Shown: piece after piece, positions 33,991-44,103 of the stretch | How positions within the stretch are numbered: the stretch's first letter is position 1 | How the letters are laid out: each line of letters starts with the position of its first letter | Assembly: GCA_023014335.1 (NCBI GenBank) | Contig: JAECYW010000009.1 | Coordinates: forward strand, 1,488,001 to 1,552,000 | From: Galerina marginata | Lineage: Eukaryota; Basidiomycota; Agaricomycetes; Agaricales; Galerinaceae | Length of the DNA stretch: 64,000 nucleotides | Reading direction: 5' to 3' | Made by a program: the position numbers and the translations under genes | The notes under the pieces: generated by a model | Seen by the model: the letters and a program-made list of their open reading frames with translations, nothing else | Database searches by the model: none | Told to the model about the DNA's origin: nothing

Positions 33991-35395
33991 TCAATGCTTG
34001 AATAGGGGCCGAAAGATGAAGTACGAAACGGGGCCGAGCGTTAAAAAAACGGTAACCCCCATCACAATCTTGGTCGCCAGTGCCTCCTGCATCGACACAT
34101 ATGTGAGGACCGAGACAATCAATGCCAAGATGCCCGAGTAGAACGTAGCCAACCCTATTCAAGCGGTAAGTAAGTATAATTGGAGTTGACGGCCAACGGA
34201 ATTGGAAATACTCACAATGGAAAAGCATCCACTCCCACTCTTCACTTGCACCAAACTCCGCCAATAACTTTTCCTGTCCCGCTGTGTAGGTATTCGTCGT
34301 CCCGAACTTCTGCTTGAGAGCCTCCTCGTTGCACGAAGCTCGGTACCCAATTTCGCCAAGGTTATCGATGAGGATGAACGAGCTAATTGTCGCACTTATA
34401 TTTAAGAACAGAGCAACATAGCAAGAGGCGAGGAGGAACCCTTCTGCACCGCCATGCCTAGGAATATCGTCCGCATAACTCGAGTCTGTTTTGAAGAAAA
34501 CGAGTAGTTGGGCGGCTACGGCGGCAAGGAGGCCAGACTGAATTACTGTAAATTCGGCGGCAGCGCATGCAGTATTGAACGAAGGTTACTCACTCACTAC
34601 TGAGGTGGGAAATTTTTGCCAGTGGTCAAAAGGCGAGTCACGGCGCTTGGATTTTGCCACGAAATTTTGCTCTCATAATTGAGGGGTACACGGGATGGCA
34701 AAACAAGAGACCAAAACCCAAACGACGTGCCCAGACGTTTTGACTCTCGTCAAAATAGTCCGACCCCAGTAGTGACTACAACTGCACCACTCTGGCATGT
34801 CCACTGCCATCCGTCTCTAACAGAAATGACCGTTTTTGGGAGTTCGTCTGCACAAGGGTGTGAGGATTGGGGTATAAGTGAAAGAAATGCCAACAATCAC
34901 ATTCGAGTTTCGGGCTTTGAGGAACGCGGTTACCCCGCCCTTCTGCAAAGCATTCTCCAGAAAGCAATACGAATAGGACTGGTTGCTTCACCTACTATCG
35001 TGGCCTTGCCGTTCGACGTCCCTCTCCCCTTCTTGAAACAGCAAGAATTGAGGAGTACATAGATGACGATTAGGTTCGATAAAACGAAGTCGCACGTACC
35101 AGATGATGATGACCCAGCGGACGTCACGGATCTGGCTCGAGTCGTCCTTATCGAGTTGACGTCCCCTTGAGAGACGGGGAGTTGCGTTGGGTGCGAGTCG
35201 TTTCCTCCGATATCATCATGGCTCCCAAGGTCGACTAGGTGTAAACGTTAAGCCAGTCAGACGGATCGATCATTTGCGAGTACGATTTGACGAACCTGCG
35301 GAGTCTGCAGGTTGGACTGTCCTAGTTCCAGAGTTGAAGTAATTAGTCTGCAGCAGAGGTATGCCAGATTGCTCAATCTGTGGGCTTAGAGACAT
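33991..35395 (-). CDS. Four-TM membrane protein, tandem paralogue 1, six exons
   Basis: Exons 35395-35296, 35234-35100, 34978-34901, 34847-34777, 34537-34216 and 34154-33991 join in phase to 289 residues. A disordered head (MSLSPQIEQSGIPLL and a Ser-rich run) precedes the shared core ELPKTVISVRDGWQWTCQSG. Hydrophobic segments follow: GLLAAVAAQLLVFF, GFLLASCYVALFLNISATIS with SFILIDNLGEIGYRAS, GWLATFYSGILALIVSVLTYV and KIVMGVTVFLTLGPVSYFIF. The 322-nt exon has exactly the same length as in paralogue 2. The intron before it is 239 nt, long for this locus, and its donor is the weak GTCACT where paralogue 2 has GTAAGT. The family is unknown to me by name. The gene appears intact. Confidence 0.7.
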
Positions 35396-35832
35396 GGTAA
35401 ATGAGATATGGAGGGAAGGAGGGATTGATGACGAACGAGAACTGACCAAGGCGAGCGCCGACTAGTACATATAGGCACAGCCTATCTGCCTCGTGGTAAT
35501 CGTTCTGTCTGATACCAGTAAGCTGCATGGGCCACCTCGGAACGTGAGCGGCGCGTGTTTTTAGCGTACAGGCAAAATCTATTAGTGAGGATTACGGTAA
35601 TTTCCTTCCCGCGAGAGGCGAACAAAGGTGGCGGTGGCTATTTTTATCACTCTTCCTTTGTGATCACATTTAGGCGCCGGTTGATCCGCCGCTGGAGGAA
35701 TGGATACGGCTCATTACTGACTAGTACAATATAATTATTTCTGGGAACAACTACAAAACAAACCATAAAACCCGTTATGGTACACGCTTTCGAGGACAGA
35801 TGCATAACAATGGTCTCCGCGCAGTATACCAC

Positions 35833-35877
35833 GCGTTACGAGAAACTGTTGGATCATCCAACAGTTTCTTGTAACGC
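35833..35877. repeat. 45-nt near-perfect inverted repeat
   Basis: Arms 35833-35854 and 35856-35877 are 22 nt each with one mismatch (G against A at the eighth base) and a single-base centre. The core is AACTGTTGGATCATCCAACA. It lies 16 bases beyond the stop codon of paralogue 2, so it would fall in that gene's 3' UTR and fold into a strong hairpin. No similar structure is seen next to paralogues 1 or 3. It may be a small foldback element or a 3'-end processing or stability structure. Confidence 0.85.
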
Positions 35878-35892
35878 CTCTGCACCTCCTCG

Positions 35893-36963
35893 TTATTTAC
35901 CCATCACCGGCCGCAGAAGGATAAAATATGAAACAGGGAAAAGCGTGAAAAGAACGATTCCACCCATGAAAATTTTAGTCGCCAGCGGCTCTTCCATCGA
36001 CACGTAGGTTAGGACTGAGATAATAAGCGCCAAAATGCCGAGATAGAAGGTGGCCAACCCTGAAGATTTGAATCAATTTCTCCGTGCTCAAGAAAACATC
36101 GAGATTTATGATGACACTTACAATGGAAAAGCATGAGGTTCCACTGCTGACTTGCGCCAAACTCGACTAACAAATCGTCTTGTTTCGAAGTGTACGTGCC
36201 AGCTCTATCAAATTTTTCGCCGAGTTCTTTTGCCTGGCATGACGCTCGAAATCCAATTTCACCGAGAACGTCGATGAGAATGAACGAGCTGATCGTCGCG
36301 CTGATGTTAAGGAATAAGGCGGCGTAGCACGAGGCCAGAAGGAATCCTATGGCGCCTTCCTGCTGGGTGATATCACCTGAATAACTTGAGTTGTCTTTGA
36401 AAAACACAAGCAGCTGAGCTGCGACGGCTGCAAGCAAACCTGACTGTTTTTTGTTATTTCGAAGCCTTCGAAAGTTAAAAATGGGAACTTACCACAACCG
36501 CACCGCTTTGGCATGTCCATTGCCATCCATCCCTGACGGACACGACTGCGTTAGGGAGCTCGTCTACGAAGAGGTGAGAAACGAGGCAAAGTAACAAGCC
36601 GAAGTAAATTGTTACATTTAAGGTCTGTGCTTTGTGGGATCTTGGCGTAGTTTCTCCCTTTCTCGGCGTCATAAGTGCTCCTCAGCGTCAGAAATGTTGC
36701 AGACGTTGTCTGTCGAGATGGTATCTTGCGAGTTTCGGTTTCTCCAAGTCCTGCGTGCGGACGCGGTTCAGAGGACTCCGGTGCCGTTATGCGACCTTCT
36801 GCTATAGCTGCTAGATGAAATGACGATCATTGCGTTGAACAGGTTTTGCCTGACCTTCAGTACTCATGTTCATGGTTGTATCGTCAATGGAATTGGCATC
36901 TCCATTGTTATCGAGCAATGGTTCACGGCTGGAAGACGGGTCAGTGGAAGTAGTCAGAGACAT
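35893..36963 (-). CDS. Four-TM membrane protein, tandem paralogue 2, five exons
   Basis: Exons 36963-36855, 36801-36616, 36563-36493, 36443-36122 and 36059-35893 join in phase to 284 residues. The head (MSLTTSTDPSSSREPLLDNN) is polar. The shared block ELPNAVVSVRDGWQWTCQSG and core SGLLAAVAAQLLVFFKDNSS follow, then FLLASCYAALFLNISATISS, FILIDVLGEIGFRAS and the two C-terminal helices (WLATFYLGILALIISVLTYV, FMGGIVLFTLFPVSYFILL). The 71-nt exon carrying WQWTC has the same length in all three copies. The intron just before it happens to be open in frame and would encode another hydrophobic stretch (NVTIYFGLLLCLVSHLF), so intron retention would add a fifth helix. The first donor (GTCAGG) is weak. 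The inverted repeat at 35833 lies in the 3' flank. Confidence 0.75.
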
Positions 36964-37294
36964 TGAGTTTGAAGTGGTGGGGAACTGGAAAGAACAATGG
37001 GGGAGGTTAGTTTCAAAACGAGCGTCTAATATATGCGCAGCCTTAGCAGCCTCGCGGTTATCGCTCTGTATGATACCACGCAGTTTTAGCGTTGCTCTAG
37101 CAATTCCCAGCTTCAAAGGGCAAACTAAAATGACAGAAACCAATAAGCCGACCTCAGTCTACAATCATAATCACTTTGAAACAAGGGTTTTGTCGACGAG
37201 GTCAGAAATCAAAACTGGGTTTGCGAGTAAGTAGTGTCTATTAATATCGTTATAGCAAAATGCAGATCACTGGAAGCCTGCCTCTGTGCGGCCA

Positions 37295-38021
37295 TTATGA
37301 CTTCTCCATGAGAGGTCGGAAGAAAATAAAAAAAGTAACAAAGAGGAAGTTAATGAAGAAAACGAGACCCATCGCAATCTTGGTGGCCAATTTCTCATTC
37401 ATGATAACATATGTGAAGATGGCTATGAGGAGTGTCAGAATCCCCATGTAGAATGTGAACAACCCTGTCAGACGTGGTATAAGCGAATGGTAACAAAGCA
37501 TTTTACATAGCCGATACTCACAGTGGAAGAGCATCCATGTCCATTGAGAACTTGCCCCGTATGTATGGAGTAATTGTTCTGGAGTACCAGACATTGTAGA
37601 GGGGGCGGGTGAGGTGGGTTGGGGGTTTTCACTGCCACCGCGCTGATTGGTTGGAATCGAAGCCCTGTACCCGATCTCGCCCAAATTGTCAATGAGAATG
37701 AAAGAACTGATTGTCGCGCTTATGTTGAGAAATATGGCAGCGTAGCAGCACACTAAAAGAAAAGTCTGCGCGTGACTCTCCACAGGCTGGGTAGTGTTAC
37801 TGCTGCTGCTTGTCAGAAGGACTTTGGGCTGGAGTTTTGAATAGCGTCAGAAGTTGTGCTGCAACAGAAGCTAATAGACCGGACTGAATTTGTAGTATCT
37901 CAGCTTTGGCTGCTTTATCCTTGGGTTAACCCTAAATTTTAGGCGCTCACAACGACTGCACCACTTTGGCATGTCCACTGCCAACCATCTCTGACCGAAA
38001 CGACCGTTTTTGGAAGTTCAT
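37295..38021 (-). pseudogene. Four-TM membrane protein, tandem paralogue 3, frameshifted
   Basis: Three exons align with the other copies: 38021-37951 (ELPKTVVSVRDGWQWTCQSG, 71 nt), 37883-37522 (GLLASVAAQLLTLFK then FLLVCCYAAIFLNISATISS) and 37464-37295 (GLFTFYMGILTLLIAIFTYV). The middle exon is 362 nt; its counterparts are 322 nt. Keeping the frame needs a length of 3n+1, so this exon carries one base too many. The break lies between LTLFK and the TFLLVCC block, near an A-run at about 37834-37838. A preceding exon ending with PPSVTLE can be seen near 38070, but no MSL-type start exon. A pseudogene or a single-base sequencing error would both explain it; the missing 5' exons favour decay. Confidence 0.65.
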
Positions 38022-38079
38022 CTGTGAGAAGGAATGATTGATGTGAGACTAGAAAACAAAGGGGATTAAGGGCCTACAC

Positions 38080-38200
38080 TCTAGCGTAACGCTCGGGGGT
38101 GTCATAGCAGACACTGTGAACAGGTTGAGAAATCGTTTCACGATAGGAAGTGTTATAACGGACGCTGTGACGGGTTGAGAAAAGTGATTTTGAAAGGAAA
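38080..38200. repeat. Imperfect direct repeat in the 5' region of paralogue 3
   Basis: Two related segments at about 38102-38136 and 38153-38187 share GTCATAGCAGACACTGTGAA / GTTATAACGGACGCTGTGAC-like cores and a GGTTGAGAAA end, 51 bases apart. The duplication falls in what should be an upstream exon of paralogue 3 and could be part of why its start cannot be found. Confidence 0.5.
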
Positions 38201-38882
38201 TCAATATATCAGCCTGACGGGTATCTCAATTAGGGTTGGATTTAATTTTTGCAATGGACGATGCTTACGGCTGTAAAGGTCAGACAATTTCCGAAAGTCG
38301 AAGGGTGGTTTCGCTCCGGCTCGCAGTTTGGTGGGATTCAAGTGTGTCTTCGCGACTAAAGGGTTTCCCTCTTTAAAAACGAAGCCTGTATATATATCCA
38401 CTCCAAATCAATGCCTCGAGTCAATCGATATGACACGATATAGTCTCCTGAGATGCGTGTCTTCATACTGGCCGGACAGCGTGTCCCGCATTTATTCTGC
38501 TTATTCGGCACCTCCAAACCACAAGGAGAGTGTTCTCCGAGTCACTGATATGTTCTAAAAAGTGATGCAGTTGAGTCTCGGAGAGAATATCGCATAAAAA
38601 CGTGGCGGCACTCAAGAATCACTTCCAGAAGCAGCGCGGACTCAAGGAACCAGAACAGGACGACTTCAGGAAGGCAAGTGAAGGCTGAGCGCTGAGCTCC
38701 TCCATCGACCCTGGAAATTCATTCAGGTGTGGGAGATCGCCACATAAGTGTCGGCCCGAATTTCGAAAGCGGAACCGCGGACTATGGCTGTAAATAAACG
38801 CAAATACTTCCGCAATCCCTTCATCCAAACATCGACCACGGCGTCCCCGACATAAAGTCGTTATCAATATCTTTGACATAAA
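38201..38882. other. Intergenic stretch between the 4-TM array and the DJ-1-like gene
   Basis: A TATATATA box at about 38388-38397 could drive paralogue 3 leftward, but the 66-codon frame below it (38401-38201) has no family match. Other frames (38328-38558, 38619-38879) are motif-free. Confidence 0.35.
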
Positions 38883-39832
38883 ATGCCCTCTGCACTCATT
38901 CTCATCTCAGATGGCACCGAAGAAATGGAATTGTGAGTGCATCGAAGTAGTGCTGCAATGACATGCGTACCACACGACCTCACAACCGATGCAGCACTAT
39001 CACGTATGACACTTTGGTGCGTGGAGGTGTGAAAACTACGTCTGCGTATGTGCCAGACGTCTCTTCTGCCAATGTGGATCGGATAAGCCCGCCTGCGGCT
39101 AAGGGCTCGAGAGGAATCAATATCATGCCTGATACCTACTTTGACTTGTCTCGTTGTGGGCCTGTAAGTCCGCTTTCGCCTCAACACTTTGTAGAGTGGG
39201 CTGATGACAACGTGCACTGAGAAGGATGCCTATGACCTTCTAGTTATCCCAGGTGGAGCCAAAGGCGCAGAAACGATGTCCAAGCATCCTTCCGTTCAAG
39301 AAGTCATTAAGCGGTTTATTCAACGGAACAAGCTTGTGGGCATGATTTGTGCAGGTGAGTATCGTTTACGTAGACGATATCGACGTGTACACACTATTCC
39401 CGGTTAGGTAGCCTCGCGGCCAAGACGGCTGGACTACCTTCACAGCCTCTGACATCGCACCCCAGTGTCAAAGCAGAACTCGAAAACGGTCACTTCATGT
39501 CTCTGGAAAGATGAGAACAATGTGATTGAGCTTTCAAATTTCTAGATTTTGAATACCTGGAGGAACCAGTCGTCGTTTCTGACAACCTGGTAACTAGGTG
39601 AGTCCTTGCAGTGATAAAGAATGGCTTATTATTGAAGTATCTTGATGAAAAACTGTGCAGTCGAGGACCAGGTCTGTTCGTTCTTGATTTGTAATTCTTG
39701 CCCGCTTACCATGATGGTCCTACAGGTACGGCATTTCCGTTTGCCCTCACGCTTGTGGAGCTGCTCTGCGGATCTAAGAGGAGGGAGGAGATTCGTGGTC
39801 CCATGATATTCCCTCCCAACACTCCGTTCTGA
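38883..39832 (+). CDS. DJ-1/PARK7-like protein, multi-exon
   Basis: Exon 1 (38883-38932) encodes MPSALILISDGTEEMEF, with Glu16 matching Glu18 of human DJ-1. Exon 2 is 38995-39163 (TYDTLVRGGVKTTSAYVPD). The next exon starts at an AG|AGT acceptor near 39194 and holds DAYDLLVIPGGAKGAETMS and LVGMICAG, which carries the conserved reactive Cys of the nucleophile elbow. Later exons give SLAAKTAGLPSQPLTSHP, FEYLEEPVVVSDNLVTSRGPG and TAFPFALTLVELLCGS. DJ-1 family members act in oxidative stress defence and have glyoxalase-type activity on methylglyoxal; which applies here is unknown. The gene is a single copy, about 190-200 residues, and appears intact. Confidence 0.88.
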
Positions 39833-40581
39833 ACCATGTTCTACCACTGATAAGCTGCATTCAATTTTCGATATCTGATGACCATTCCCACATTGATTGT
39901 CTCTCCAAACTTTGATTTTGGCAGCGAACTTGGAGCTATGTACATAGTCTTGTCTGCGGCAGCATGCTTCATTCCTCGTGTCTGAAAGTCCCCACACAGC
40001 CTCCATTTCTTCTAGTCCCCGTTGGATGCCGTATCTTAAGAATGCCTTTCTACTTTCTTAGAGGCGAAGAATACGGTTCCAAAGTCTCATATGGCTTCCT
40101 GCCATTATCTCACTGGGCATTATTCTGGCGGCAAATTAGTTATAGCGGCATATTTCAATCTGATTGATGTCGGAGTGTTGGCAAGTTCGCTCCCCGAATG
40201 ATCCTATCGAATTCCTCCCCAACCTCTTTTCCGATATCAGGCCCATAATAACTTCTGGCCTGGACACCGAAGCCTCAGCTAGATGTGTCTTATTTTGAGC
40301 GCGATGATTCGGAACATGATGCAACCATAATTCAGCATCATCCTCTCCCACTCGCCTACCGACAATCATGAAACCTGAGATTGCAAACAAGGCTTGGCTC
40401 ATAAGTTTATAACTGTCCGCCTTGCGAACTAACATAAAACACCCTTTCTTCCCTTCCAGCACATCGGCGACAACTACAAGAGTCACAGATAATTGGTATG
40501 TCAACACCGAGGTACTGTATGACTGGTCATATTCAGAGCTTATAATTATCTAAACCACACTCCATCCATAGCAACGAATCC
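39833..40581. other. Intergenic stretch, no supported gene
   Basis: Overlapping frames at 40006-39629 (shadowing the DJ-1 3' end) and 40507-40136 on the minus strand have no motif. The right end is the promoter of the 7-TM gene. Confidence 0.4.
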
Positions 40582-41826
40582 ATGCAAGAACTGGCCAATC
40601 CTCACATCGTGCAATCTCCAATCACACATATCACCATTGCATTCGACGTTCTCTATGCTGCTGGTTTGGTTTCTGTTACAGTTGTTCTCTTAACTGCATG
40701 GCGCTCTTCCCAGATTCGCCGCACATCGACATGGTTCATGTTTCTTTGTTCGTGGTTGTTCGATGGAGTGACGAAGTTATTGCTGCTCGGTGAGCAGGCA
40801 GGCCCTCCACCACCGTTCGGTATCTGTGTCATTCAAGCCGCGTTGATAAACGCGAGTCCAGTCCTGTTCGTGATCACCAAAGTCTCGTTTGCTCTGCAGG
40901 TCTAATCAATTTCTCTGCAGGGGTGGCTTATATGCTGTTGCATTAGTTGCGCAGGTAAGCAGCCTGAGCCACTGGGTTCCAGGATCTGTTAGTGTCGAAG
41001 TGGCTGAAGCGAACATTTTTCTTTAGACATATGCCTCTGTCGCAGTGGCCATCAACTCCAGTCCCGCGAAGTACGAAAAATACATGACACTGGTGTGTTT
41101 GTGTCCGACTTTCTGTATATTGCTCAAGAGTAATGATATAAACACAAAGCTTCACATTCTTCCCCTGGTTTTCTTCTTTGGAGCCTTCATTTTGGCCTTG
41201 ATTGTATGTCAGTCTCGCCCAGGTTGCAATGATCAACTTAACCCACTGCCGCGCATTTAGCTGGGGCTAGAAGATCGAACATCGCCTCAGCGGAGTTCTT
41301 TGGGAGTATACTGCCACCTGTCTAAGCCTCTTTCGCAAGTGATACCTCTAGAAAATGCCTAATTCTTAAATCTAACCATGAGCCTCTCTGTAGGAAAGAA
41401 GTTACCGGCGCTTTTATCATCTTTCTGGTGATAATATCTTCTGTACTCGAAGGTAAACCGAGAACTTAACGCAATGCGGCTACCGAAAACTCAAATGTTC
41501 ATCAGGACTCATTATAATCCATGTTCGTCGCGCATGGACAGACATCAGAACATTGATAGCTTCTCGAAGCTCAGACCAAGTACACTTCTCCCTCGACTCA
41601 CTTGTACGTGTGGTCTTGATCAGTCTCATCCCGCCTCTTGCCCTCGTGTAGGTTCTCCTTACTGTTAGTATTGCTCACTGCCTGATTTTATTTGATCAGA
41701 ATATCGTGCTTCCAATTTCGCGCCCAACACAATGAGGAAACAGCTGCGTTAATTCTTGTTCAATCTGCGTGTAAGTCAGTTAATCTCAGGGGTTGCATCT
41801 TTAACTAATTAGACACCCCTGAGTAG
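40582..41826 (+). CDS. Seven-TM membrane protein of an agaric family, exon borders tentative
   Basis: Exon 1 from 40582 encodes MQELANPHIVQSPITHITIA, then hydrophobic LYAAGLVSVTVVLLTAW, STWFMFLCSWLFDGVTKLLL and ALINASPVLFVITKVSFALQ. Later pieces in the expected order are ASVAVAINSSPAKYEKYMTL, ILPLVFFFGAFILALIV, SLGVYCHLSKPLSQ, EVTGAFIIFLVIISSVLE, LIIIHVRRAWTDIRTLIAS, RVVLISLIPPLALVLLTVSI and NEETAALILVQSA before a TAG at 41824. The pattern (short luminal head, STWFM after helix 1, a VYCHLS loop) matches uncharacterised 7-TM proteins that are numerous in agarics; G-protein coupling is not shown. One donor (GTCTAA after FALQ) is weak and one putative intron very short, so a decayed copy is possible. 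Confidence 0.55.
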
Positions 41827-42420
41827 TTCCATTGACTTTGGCATTGCTTTTTGGAAGCCAAAAGGCAACTCCCTGCTCTCGAGGCATCTTTCCAACGCTA
41901 ATAGATTTTTTAATTTAGGACATACTTCAGGTTTGGGGGGTAAAAAGGAGAGGAGATGGATCTGTCAAAGCAGATATTGTGTAATCACCTCTATTTATCT
42001 CATGTCTTAGCACAACTGACCTAGTACTTCACTACGAAAATTTGAACCAAGTGGGGGGAAAGCGTAGCAGTTGCTTTAGTAGTTCCAAGGACGGACTAAC
42101 ATGTCCATTGTCCTCAATAGGCAACACGGCACTAAAAAATAGACCTGTGTTGAAGGTTTGACGCGTTGGCCCACATGCATAACTGCGCTTACGCTGGCGG
42201 CTGAGCGCTTCGAGAAGTGTTGCCTACAAGCCAAAATGTGACGGTTGGCGCTTTGACAATAGGAATTCTCACGACCTCGGTTGCGCGTTGACTGGTGACC
42301 GGTGACCTTCCAACTTGAACTTGACTCGAACGCACTGTTGAAATTTGCTCAGTGTAAAATCGACCAGCTTTATAATCACTCCCAAGTCCCCTCTTCATCT
42401 AAAAGCATAGACGGAGGACC
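41827..42420. other. Intergenic stretch
   Basis: No gene seen. The 69-codon minus frame at 42398-42189 has no motif. The final bases are the promoter of the F-box gene starting at 42421. Confidence 0.4.
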
Positions 42421-43826
42421 ATGTCGACAATTGCTTTGAAAATCCTTCCCGAAATGTCATCCACTCCTGCTGCTATTAGCCATGCTCGCGCCGCCATGCC
42501 TTTCGATGTCATCCATACAATCGTCGGCCTCGTATACGAGGAGCATGATCTCAGCACTTTGATTGCTGTATCGGCAACATGTCTTCAGTGTCTACCCTTA
42601 TGTCGAAAACTCATATTCTCCAGAATCGGAGTCAGTGTTGAAGACCTACACGAGACCCCTGGGCAACTGTCGCTCTCAGTCCATTCGCTGGGGAAACTTC
42701 TGAAAAGCAGGCCATCTATCGCCAGGTATATCGCCAAACTTGAAATCAATGCCAGCAATCCCGTCCTTCCGGGGGAGGAATTATTGCCGCTTTTACCACG
42801 TTTGACCTTTGTCAAAACACTCCTTCTGACATGCAAACCGTTGCAGACGCTCTTCATGCTTCAATATAGAGTAGGACGCATGGACGATTGGACTCATATC
42901 AAGCAATCCACTCGGCACTGCGTTGATTGTCTCCTTCGAAAGCCATCCATCACTGAACTAGAGATTTCTCATATACATTATTTCCCAGACGTCATGTTCA
43001 CAATTTGTCCGACAGTTACTCGCCTCTCTCTGAACGATGTTACGTTCTCTAAAGATGGGCCTCAGCTCGGACGGCCAGCGAAGCCCATGCTGTTCGGCAA
43101 CATATTTCGACCTAGGTTGACTCAATTGGAGATCGGGAGAAATTTCTACGGATTCGGATTCTTCGATGCCCATGGCCACCTCAAATTGGACCCTGAATCA
43201 CTGGACTTTAGTGGCGTAAAAGCACTGAGTATATATTTCCAATGGGACACGCAATTGCCATTATTTTCCGGGCTGATGCATAAGGTTGAACGTCTCGATA
43301 CCCTCCAACTTACCAGTAAGTTGTCTTTACTTATCGCCTGTCTGCCCGTGATACTCACTCCTGTTTTGTAGTGGAGGATTCAGATCCTGATTTTCCGGGG
43401 CATTTCTCTATACTTCATCTCATGGGGCTTCCGGCAATGAGGCACATCCGACACCTCAAGCTTGTGTGTCTCGAAGGATACTCTGGCACCGAAGAACTCC
43501 TAGGTGTGGCCCCCTGTGTTGATGCCTTACGACGCGTACAAAGGAAGGAATTGCTGGAAACAGTTTCCATTCAGCTTAGGTCCTCTCCTGCCTACAAAAA
43601 ACTCATTGAGGAAGATCTCAAAACCCTGGATGCTGCACTAACAGATCACGAATTTAGGTCTTTAAATCGGGTCGGCCTGATGATTACTATTGCAGCACAG
43701 GACACCGGTTCAATCCCTACACCGACTCCTTCTACGGACGAGCTGGTGCAGCACCTTGTCCAGCTTTCTGCACATCCATCTCGGGAACTTGATTTCGAAT
43801 TCGTTGTGGAGACAAACCCGGAGTGA
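42421..43826 (+). CDS. F-box-like protein, two exons
   Basis: Exon 1 (42421-43315) and exon 2 (43372-43826) join at ACC-A|TG to 449 residues; the intron is 56 nt. The F-box-like segment is AAMPFDVIHTIVGLVYEEHD followed by STLIAVSATCLQCLPLCRKL (about residues 24-65), a form common in agaric F-box proteins. The rest is a mixed Leu-rich region (LLPLLPRLTFVKTLLLTCKP, SITELEISHIHYFPDV, RPRLTQLEIGRNFYGFG). It would serve as substrate adaptor of an SCF ubiquitin ligase; no substrate can be inferred. The end, ELDFEFVVETNPE, is acidic. The neighbouring F-box gene at 44104-45839 is convergent with it and clearly different in sequence, so this is not a recent duplicate. Confidence 0.7.
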
Positions 43827-44103
43827 ACAGGATTGGTGCTGGCGGTGTTCAAATCTTGGAATCTGGGCGCTTGTTTTAGTACACCATGAAGTTGACAAAA
43901 CATGGTTGATGATCGGCCTTCAATTTTATAAGGTCCTTAGGTCTTGGCTACTTCTGTTTCACAGTAAGAAAGTCAATGCATCCCTGGTTAGCTCAGGAGA
44001 TAGTCAAATACCGCAGTCAAATGCAACAGTAAGCCAATGGCCACGAGGGCAAAGAACAGTCATGGTCGAAAATACACTGATTATATATTGATATGTCTCG
44101 TCC

